Origin: M3007 sp044350425 | Lineage (GTDB): Bacteria; Bacteroidota; Bacteroidia; Chitinophagales; Saprospiraceae | Assembly: GCA_044350425.1 (NCBI GenBank) | Contig: JBILHS010000147.1 | Coordinates: 1-11,116, forward strand | Direction: 5' to 3' | Length of the DNA stretch: 11,116 nt | Shown: piece by piece, positions 6,477-11,116 of the stretch | Position numbering within the stretch: the first letter of the stretch is position 1 | Layout: the number at the start of each line of letters is the position of its first letter | The notes under the pieces: generated by a model | Databases searched by the model: none | Seen by the model: only the letters and a program-made list of their open reading frames with translations | Told to the model about the DNA's origin: nothing | Made by a program: the position numbers and the translations under genes

Positions 6477-8027
6477 ATGTACGGTCTTCATTCTCTTTTC
6501 GAGGCATTTCAGTATCAAGGTTTCGTTGATTTCGGCTACCTGATGCTGTTCATCTATTTCCTCGCCATGAGCGGGGTGACGGTTTACGCGCTTCTACAAT
6601 TTCACTTGTTGTACCTCTACAAAAAGTACCACAAGGAAAATCCGGAGATCAGTTACAAACAATTCAGCGCAACCGATCAAAATGCGCCGTTTGTAACGGT
6701 ACAGCTGCCGATGTACAATGAAATGTACGTGGCAGAACGTATCATTGACTATGTGGCTGCACAGGAATATCCAAAAGATCGGTTCCAGATCCAGGTCCTG
6801 GACGACTCTACTGATGAAACGGTAGGGATTGTGGCTGCAAAAGTGGCTCAGCTCAAAGCACAGGGCTTTGACATTGAACACGTACACCGTGTGAACCGCC
6901 AGGGCTACAAAGCCGGCGCTTTGCAGGAGGCCATGCCACTGGTGAAAAGTGATTTCATCGCTATTTTTGACGCGGACTTTACCCCACGTCCTGACTTCCT
7001 TCGTACGACCATGACCTACTTTGAAGATCCAAAGGTGGCCATCGTACAGACACGCTGGGAGCATATCAATGCTGATTACAGCATGTTGACCAAGCTTCAG
7101 GCGCTCCAATTGAATGTACACTTCACGGTAGAGCAAGCGGGTCGTTCTTACGGCAATCTATTGCTCCAGTTCAACGGTACTGCCGGTGTTTGGCGCAAAG
7201 ATGTGATCAACGAAGCCGGTGGTTGGGCCAGCGATACACTCACTGAAGATCTTGACCTGAGCTTCCGTGCGCAGATCCTGGGCTACAAGATCCAGTATCT
7301 GGAGAAACTTGGCAGCCCGGCTGAATTGCCTGTGGACATGAACGCATTGAAAGGCCAGCAATTCCGCTGGAACAAGGGTGGCGCCCAAAATGTGCGCAAA
7401 CTCATGAAGCTCGTTTGGAATACCGACAAGCTCAACGGCATTCAAAAAATGCACGCCATCAGCCAGTTAACGGCTTACGGTGTGTTCTTGTGGGTGTTCA
7501 TCGCAGCTTTGAGCAGTGTGCCTCTGGCTTTCGCTTTCAGTGAACTGGGTATTTCTACACACTTCCTGTCCTTCTCTGTACTGGGTCTGTTCTCTGTAGC
7601 AGCCATCTCTTACACCGCCAACATTACGGCAGCACTCAACCGCACTGTACCTGCAACGTTCTGGGAAAAGGTTCGTTTCTTCGGCCTGTTCCTGTCTTTC
7701 ATGCCCATGTCTTTGGGGCTTTCGCTCTACAACGCAGTGGCTGTAGTAGAGGGCTTGCGCGGAAAGGTTTCGGCTTTTGTCCGGACCCCTAAATACGGTG
7801 GCAATGGCGGCCAGCAACAAAATTCATTGCAAAAGGCATCTTACATGGCCCGCAAGATTTCCTGGGTTACGATCGCTGAAGGGATCATGTCTCTGGTGTT
7901 TTTAGCTTCAGCCATTATTGGCCTGGCTACGGACAATACCGCTTTTGTGTTGTTCCATTCCATGCTGGCGTTTGGCTTTGGCACCATTTGCTACTACTCC
8001 ATCAAGCACCTGAATTTCGGGAACTAA
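6477..8027 (+). CDS. Membrane family 2 glycosyltransferase, CslA/cellulose synthase-like
   Basis: This 516-residue protein resembles processive beta-glycan synthases of the CslA/CESA-like GT2 group. One membrane segment lies at about 19-48, followed by a cytoplasmic catalytic domain with D109-D110 (V-L-D-D-S-T-D-E-T), D165-A-D167, T-E-D at 256-258 and Q294-Q-F-R-W298, the complete D, DxD, TED, QxxRW set of this group. Four to five hydrophobic segments follow (about 329-357, 362-382, 401-427, 461-485, 488-508), with an R-T-P-K-Y-G loop at 436-441 that is usual in CslA-like enzymes. All catalytic residues are present, so it should be active. Which polysaccharide or lipid-linked glycan it makes is not evident; the neighbouring glycosyltransferase suggests a shared pathway. 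Its start follows an A/T-rich gap without a Shine-Dalgarno site. The gene ends before a strong hairpin terminator. Confidence 0.92.
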   Translation: MYGLHSLFEAFQYQGFVDFGYLMLFIYFLAMSGVTVYALLQFHLLYLYKKYHKENPEISYKQFSATDQNAPFVTVQLPMYNEMYVAERIIDYVAAQEYPKDRFQIQVLDDSTDETVGIVAAKVAQLKAQGFDIEHVHRVNRQGYKAGALQEAMPLVKSDFIAIFDADFTPRPDFLRTTMTYFEDPKVAIVQTRWEHINADYSMLTKLQALQLNVHFTVEQAGRSYGNLLLQFNGTAGVWRKDVINEAGGWASDTLTEDLDLSFRAQILGYKIQYLEKLGSPAELPVDMNALKGQQFRWNKGGAQNVRKLMKLVWNTDKLNGIQKMHAISQLTAYGVFLWVFIAALSSVPLAFAFSELGISTHFLSFSVLGLFSVAAISYTANITAALNRTVPATFWEKVRFFGLFLSFMPMSLGLSLYNAVAVVEGLRGKVSAFVRTPKYGGNGGQQQNSLQKASYMARKISWVTIAEGIMSLVFLASAIIGLATDNTAFVLFHSMLAFGFGTICYYSIKHLNFGN

Positions 8028-8046
8028 ATTAGATGGTTTGAAATAA

Positions 8047-8081
8047 AAAAAGCCACTCTGGGTCATCCAGAGTGGCTTTTT
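8047..8081. terminator. Bidirectional intrinsic terminator between convergent genes
   Basis: An 11-bp perfect stem (AGCCACTCTGG / CCAGAGTGGCT, 8051-8061 with 8067-8077) with a 5-base loop GTCAT is flanked by A-run 8045-8050 and T-run 8077-8081. The A/T runs pair too, adding four base pairs. It lies 20 bp after the membrane glycosyltransferase and 25 bp after the ccmC-type gene on the other strand, so it can end transcription in both directions. Confidence 0.93.
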
Positions 8082-8105
8082 CGTTGAGAGCATTTTGGAC
8101 CCATC

Positions 8106-9149
8106 TCAATCCAGTCCGATCAACTTATCCTCGATCCGCTTGGCACGTGTCCGCAATTCGGCCAGCCAGAAACCGATCCCGGTGAAACCCAGGATCGCCG
8201 GATAGAACACCATCCGCATCGTATTGTCCAGATCCTCACTGCCAAAAGCAGGATTGCCTGTTGAACCCGGGTGTAAGCTGGCAAACATCCGGGGTACAAT
8301 GTATAAGAGCGGAATAAGCGCGGAGAATGCAAAGATGTTGTACACCGCCGACAAACGGGCACCTTTCTCTGGCTCATCAAAAGAGTTCCGGAGAATGAAG
8401 TATGCGAGATAGATCAGGAGCACTACGGCCGTCATCAGCTGTTTGATGTCGTTGCTCCAGGGAGCTCCCCAGGTGAAATTAGCCCACAGCATACCGGTTA
8501 CCAGGCCCATCATGCCAAAAAGCAGCCCTGCCTCCGCCAGAGAGGAGGCTTTGCGGTCAAAATCCAGTTTTTTGGTCAATAAAAAACGGACGCTTTGAAA
8601 AACCGATGCCGCAAACAGAAACATCAGCGCAAACCACATCGGCACATGGTAAAAGGTATTTCGGATGCTCTCGTAAATAACATTGCGGTACGGGAAACTG
8701 AAATCCTTTACGATATGGAGTTTTCCAACAGGCGTTTGTGTCCACAGAGCACTTGAAGTGGCCGTGCTATCCCGTACGATTTCAAAAGCGGAGGGAAGCA
8801 GCGAAACACCATCGGATGGATGATCCAGGATCGCGTTGACCATCACCGAGGGTCGTGCGCGGGGCAGCTCAGCTGGCAGCAGGAAACTCGCCTCCAGGGT
8901 GGTATCGCTCAGCACACGCAGATTTTGTCCCAATACCGCTTGTGCTGAGTCGAATTGAAGCCAGACCCGGATCGCTTCATTCGGGCTTTGGGTATAAAAG
9001 GTATTGTACCCATGCAAAGTGATCCGCAATGAATCGCCGGATTGGGCAGTTTCAGGGCTGACATAAGCAATGCCAGGCTTGAGTGGCACCAGCATGCCCA
9101 CGGCAAGGACATACAGCACCAGAATAACAGAAAGAGCTTTCCACAACAT
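8106..9149 (-). CDS. ccmC: CcmC/CcsA-type cytochrome c biogenesis protein with extra domain
   Basis: This 347-residue membrane protein handles heme for c-type cytochrome maturation. The C-terminal half (about 160-347) matches the CcmC/CcsA family: H168 in F-Y-H-V-P-M-W and H293 in S-L-H-P-G are the likely heme-ligand histidines, and W-G-A-P-W-S-N-D (227-234) is the Bacteroidota variant of the periplasmic tryptophan-rich heme-binding motif. Hydrophobic segments lie at about 5-22, 166-188, 206-224, 236-254, 268-287 and 314-330. Between the first segment and H168 is a roughly 125-residue beta-rich, presumably extracytoplasmic insert (about 25-150) that the E. coli-type CcmC of about 245 residues lacks. 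ccmB lies upstream on the same strand, separated by a repeat element that ends 9 bp before this start. No ccmA, ccmE or ccmF is in the window. Confidence 0.9.
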   Translation of the reverse strand: MLWKALSVILVLYVLAVGMLVPLKPGIAYVSPETAQSGDSLRITLHGYNTFYTQSPNEAIRVWLQFDSAQAVLGQNLRVLSDTTLEASFLLPAELPRARPSVMVNAILDHPSDGVSLLPSAFEIVRDSTATSSALWTQTPVGKLHIVKDFSFPYRNVIYESIRNTFYHVPMWFALMFLFAASVFQSVRFLLTKKLDFDRKASSLAEAGLLFGMMGLVTGMLWANFTWGAPWSNDIKQLMTAVVLLIYLAYFILRNSFDEPEKGARLSAVYNIFAFSALIPLLYIVPRMFASLHPGSTGNPAFGSEDLDNTMRMVFYPAILGFTGIGFWLAELRTRAKRIEDKLIGLD

Positions 9150-9158
9150 ATGATAAAA

Positions 9159-9339
9159 TTTAATGTGGTCAATTTTTTAATGTGGACAATGTGGTCAATG
9201 TGCGTGGCATTTGCAAATTGACCACTTTGACCCCATTGATTATATTGTCCACATTCATTACATTGACCACATTCATTTACATTGACCACATTAAAAAATT
9301 GACCACATTGACCACATTAAAAAAATTGACCACATTAAA
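9159..9339. repeat. Intergenic inverted-repeat element made of 9-bp units
   Basis: The element has perfect 20-bp terminal inverted repeats, TTTAATGTGGTCAATTTTTT at 9159-9178 and its reverse complement at 9320-9339. The match continues inward for about 22 bp more with one bulged base and one mismatch. The left arm (9162-9205) is built from AATGTGGTC units, and the right part (9218-9336) holds TTGACCACATT units at 9263, 9282, 9299-9318 (two fused) and 9326, with degenerate ones at 9218 and 9244. It ends one base before the ccmB stop codon and 9 bp before the ccmC start, thus filling the whole gap. It encodes no transposase. It resembles a MITE- or BIME-like non-autonomous repeat; transcribed, it could fold into a long hairpin. 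Confidence 0.85.
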
Positions 9340-9340
9340 C

Positions 9341-9985
9341 TCAGTCTTTCCAGATAAAAGGAAAGAGCACAAAGGTCAGGGTCAGCAAAATAGCATCAAT
9401 GGCTAGCAAGTTTATAATATCTCGTTTGTAAGAGGTATCCTGGATCAGTCTCAGGGCAATTTGCGACAGCCTTATCAGGGTGAGCAAAATAGGCAGGATC
9501 ACCGGAAAACTCAGGATCGCCATCAGGGTAGCCGAGTTATTCGCCTTTGCTGCAATACTTGCAATAAAGGTGAACGCAATACTAAAGCCTACACTTCCCA
9601 ACGCTACCGTCAGGCAAAAAAGCGGCATGTCTTTTACCGGATTGCCTGCCACGAGGCTGTACGCACCAAAGGAAAGTCCACTCAAGGTCAGCAGCAATAA
9701 AGTATTGTAAATGATCTTAGCCAGCAGCAACATGGAGGGATCTGCTACCTGGTAGTAGTATAATTGCCTGGATCCACTTTCCTGAACAAAACTTTTCACC
9801 ACGGCATTGATGCTGGCAAAAAGCACAATGAGCCAAAATAAGATGTTCCAAACCTGCGCCTGAACCTTAATGCTGGCAATATAGACCACAAACACCATAC
9901 TGAACACGTACAAGACAATGCCGCTTAAGGCGTAACGCTGACGGAATTCGAGTAGAAATTCTTTGTGTAAGAGGGTTAAGAGCAT
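9341..9985 (-). CDS. ccmB: Heme exporter protein CcmB
   Basis: This 214-residue, six-segment membrane protein is the permease subunit of the CcmABCD heme-handling complex in cytochrome c maturation. It has the usual family length (about 220) and pattern: the N-terminal L-L-H-K-E-F-L-L-E-F-R motif (5-15), the loop S-F-V-Q-E-S-G-S-R-Q-L-Y-Y-Y (65-78), and the conserved P-V-I-L-P (161-165) in the fifth segment. Hydrophobic segments lie at about 20-38, 46-64, 90-112, 119-145, 153-171 and 190-211. The partner ATPase CcmA is not in the window; the gene upstream is a BASS transporter 72 bp away, and ccmC follows downstream on the same strand. The ATG at 9983-9985 is chosen because the K-E-F...R motif follows at once. 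Two copies of an 18-bp repeat lie directly before it. Confidence 0.92.
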   Translation of the reverse strand: MLLTLLHKEFLLEFRQRYALSGIVLYVFSMVFVVYIASIKVQAQVWNILFWLIVLFASINAVVKSFVQESGSRQLYYYQVADPSMLLLAKIIYNTLLLLTLSGLSFGAYSLVAGNPVKDMPLFCLTVALGSVGFSIAFTFIASIAAKANNSATLMAILSFPVILPILLTLIRLSQIALRLIQDTSYKRDIINLLAIDAILLTLTFVLFPFIWKD

Positions 9986-9987
9986 AA

Positions 9988-10023
9988 GGGCGAAGGTAAT
10001 ACTTTCGGCAAAGGTGATACTTT
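9988..10023 (-). repeat. Tandem 18-bp direct repeat at the ccmB start
   Basis: Two adjacent 18-bp units, 9988-10005 and 10006-10023, agree at about 15 of 18 positions. In the gene direction they read AAAGTATCACCTTTGCCG and AAAGTATTACCTTCGCCC. Each contains a near match to the Bacteroidota -7 box (CACCTTTG and TACCTTCG, one base off TAnnTTTG). The second unit ends 2 bp before the ATG, so it also occupies the ribosome-binding region. Confidence 0.6.
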
Positions 10024-10057
10024 TAGCGCAGGGACACTTTTTTAAAACGTAACCATT

Positions 10058-10960
10058 CTAACCTGGATCTGGGTTTCTCCTCCAATAATACGCCAGGCCC
10101 ATTCCTGATACCAGATCCCAAATTCCCCACCAGGCCGCGATGAGTGCCATGCCGCCCAATCCGCCAAAAAACTTAAAGATGAGCAGCAGACCCAGCGCAG
10201 TATTGTGCACGCCGCCTTCAAAAGCCAGGGTTCGGCGATCCAGTTTGGGCAATCGAAAAAGTGTACCCAACAGAAATCCATTAGAAAGTGCTGCCGCATT
10301 GTGCACCAGCACGAGTAAAAATACAAAACCCAGGTATTGAACCAGGTTCTCACTATTTCCCAGTAATGCCAAAACAAGGATGGTAAAAAAGATCAGCAAT
10401 GAAATACGCTGGGCCCAAATACGGACGTGGGATACAAATACTGGCTTCCGCTCATTCAGCCAAATCCCCAAAAGCAAAGGAATCACGATCAGCTCGACGA
10501 TGATCAACGCCATGTCCACAAATTTGAGTTCAAACGACTGGCGCAAAGTCTCTGATTCGGGAATAAATTTGGACCAGAATAAAAAGCCAGCAGGGGTAAT
10601 AAAGGTAGCAGAAAGAATGATGATCGCGTTGAGGGTCACTGAAAGCGGCACATTCGCCTTGGCAAAATGCACCAGAAAGTTCGTCATATTCCCGGATGGA
10701 CACATACTGACCAGCACCATACCCATGGACACACTTACCGGCGGTTGAAATACTGCAATGATACCCAGGGTGAGCAGCGGAAACACTAGAAATTGTGCTA
10801 ATAAACCCACCCCGACCGAAAGCGGAAAATCCACCACCTTGCGAAAATCAGAGAATCTGACATCCAAAGCCACGCTAAACATGAGAAAAGCCATAGCCAT
10901 GTTCAGCACAATCATTTGGCTTGGGTTAAAATGTAGGTGTAAAGTATCAACCGGATGCAT
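10058..10960 (-). CDS. Bile acid:sodium symporter (BASS) family transporter
   Basis: This 300-residue protein with about nine to ten hydrophobic segments matches the SBF/BASS family of sodium-coupled organic anion transporters in the inner membrane. Family signs are the F-x-M-F-x-x-A-L-D-V type segment in the first helix region (25-34), M-C-P-S-G-N-M-T-N (86-94), which is the crossover motif of the first half, and E-G-G-V-H-N-T-A-L-G (248-257), the matching E-G/x-Q-N-like motif of the second half with His in place of the usual Gln. Bacterial members carry substrates such as bile acids, pantoate or 2-keto acids; the substrate here is unknown. It precedes ccmB on the same strand with a 72-bp gap, so co-transcription is possible but not shown. 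The start at 10958-10960 lies 6 bp from a repeat array. Confidence 0.88.
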   Translation of the reverse strand: MHPVDTLHLHFNPSQMIVLNMAMAFLMFSVALDVRFSDFRKVVDFPLSVGVGLLAQFLVFPLLTLGIIAVFQPPVSVSMGMVLVSMCPSGNMTNFLVHFAKANVPLSVTLNAIIILSATFITPAGFLFWSKFIPESETLRQSFELKFVDMALIIVELIVIPLLLGIWLNERKPVFVSHVRIWAQRISLLIFFTILVLALLGNSENLVQYLGFVFLLVLVHNAAALSNGFLLGTLFRLPKLDRRTLAFEGGVHNTALGLLLIFKFFGGLGGMALIAAWWGIWDLVSGMGLAYYWRRNPDPG

Positions 10961-10966
10961 AGGTAG

Positions 10967-11013
10967 AATGTGGTCAATTTTTTAATGTGGTCAATGTGGT
11001 CAATGTGGGCATT
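10967..11013. repeat. Half copy of the AATGTGGTC repeat at the transporter start
   Basis: The sequence is AATGTGGTC, AATTTTTT, then AATGTGGTC twice and AATGTGGGC once. Positions 10967-11007 match 9162-9202 of the ccmB-ccmC element at 40 of 41 bases (difference at 10991 versus 9186). It lies 6 bp upstream of the transporter ATG, in the same orientation relative to the gene as the arm before ccmC. No inverted second arm is seen to the right. Confidence 0.85.
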
Positions 11014-11091
11014 GGAATCAATTGAAATAAAATACAACCCGGCAAATGTGCGGATTAAGTCGAATTTTGCAGCGAATATTTCACACCCAAC

Positions 11092-11116
11092 CCGTGTACC
11101 GTTAACCGTGTACCGT
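11092..11116. repeat. Start of a 14-bp tandem repeat at the window edge
   Basis: CCGTGTACCGT occurs exactly twice (11092-11102 and 11106-11116), separated by TAA, giving a 14-bp period CCGTGTACCGTTAA that is cut by the window end. It is unrelated in sequence to the AATGTGGTC family. More units may follow to the right. Confidence 0.65.

Noticed and set aside
6594..7136. 180-residue minus-strand ORF
   Set aside because: It is the antisense of the catalytic domain of the membrane glycosyltransferase, whose motifs are complete on the plus strand.
9162..9336. TTGACC strings in the repeat read as sigma70 -35 boxes
   Set aside because: Bacteroidota use a different primary promoter pattern (TTG / TAnnTTTG), and the strings come from the repeat unit with no paired -10 or -7 element at a suitable distance.
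9159..9339. CRISPR array or iteron-type replication origin
   Set aside because: Units are 9-11 bp, partly fused without spacers and arranged in inverted halves; there are no unique spacers of constant length, no cas genes and no replication initiator gene nearby.
9182..9406. Plus-strand 74-residue ORF and minus-strand 126-residue ORF (8909-9289) running through the repeat element
   Set aside because: Both are products of the 9-bp units, which keep a frame open, and they overlap ccmB or ccmC in other frames. Their translations are low-complexity (Thr-Thr-Leu or Cys-Gly-Gln strings).

Overview
The window looks like chromosomal DNA of a Bacteroidota bacterium, probably of the Saprospiraceae type (inferred). 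Three things point there: a giant secreted protein built of PKD/Ig-like modules and one SprB-like module, gene starts preceded by A/T-rich sequence instead of Shine-Dalgarno sites, and several matches to the Bacteroidota -7 promoter element TAnnTTTG. No rRNA, tRNA, CRISPR array or transposase gene was found.

Layout. (1) 1-5061, minus strand: the first 1,687 codons of a giant exported protein whose C-terminus lies beyond the left edge. After a signal peptide and a domain of unknown type come four short PKD-like modules, 14 tandem modules with an almost invariant 84-residue period, each with one conserved cysteine pair, and the start of an SprB-like region. The last 1,199 residues in the window contain no lysine and no arginine. 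(2) 5062-5753: about 690 bp without a confident gene. It holds promoter-like boxes for both directions, an AT-rich palindrome and a possible gene remnant. (3) 5754-8027, plus strand: two adjacent family 2 glycosyltransferases, a soluble DPM1/DPG-synthase-like enzyme and a membrane CslA-like processive enzyme, ended by a strong hairpin terminator at 8047-8081 that can also serve the converging gene. (4) 8106-10960, minus strand, transcribed leftward: a bile acid:sodium symporter (BASS) family transporter, then ccmB, then a ccmC/ccsA-type heme-handling protein with an extra extracytoplasmic domain. ccmB and ccmC belong to cytochrome c maturation; the role of the transporter beside them is unknown. 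(5) 10961-11116: a non-coding edge with short repeats.

The most unusual non-coding feature is a family of short repeats based on the 9-mer AATGTGGTC (reverse TTGACCACA-type). One copy fills nearly all of the ccmB-ccmC gap as a roughly 180-bp element with 20-bp perfect terminal inverted repeats. A half copy, 40/41 identical to its left arm, sits 6 bp from the start codon of the transporter. A different 14-bp repeat begins at the right edge.

I see no complete new defence or biosynthetic system. The items most worth follow-up are the Lys/Arg-free giant surface protein and the inverted-repeat intergenic element placed directly at gene starts.
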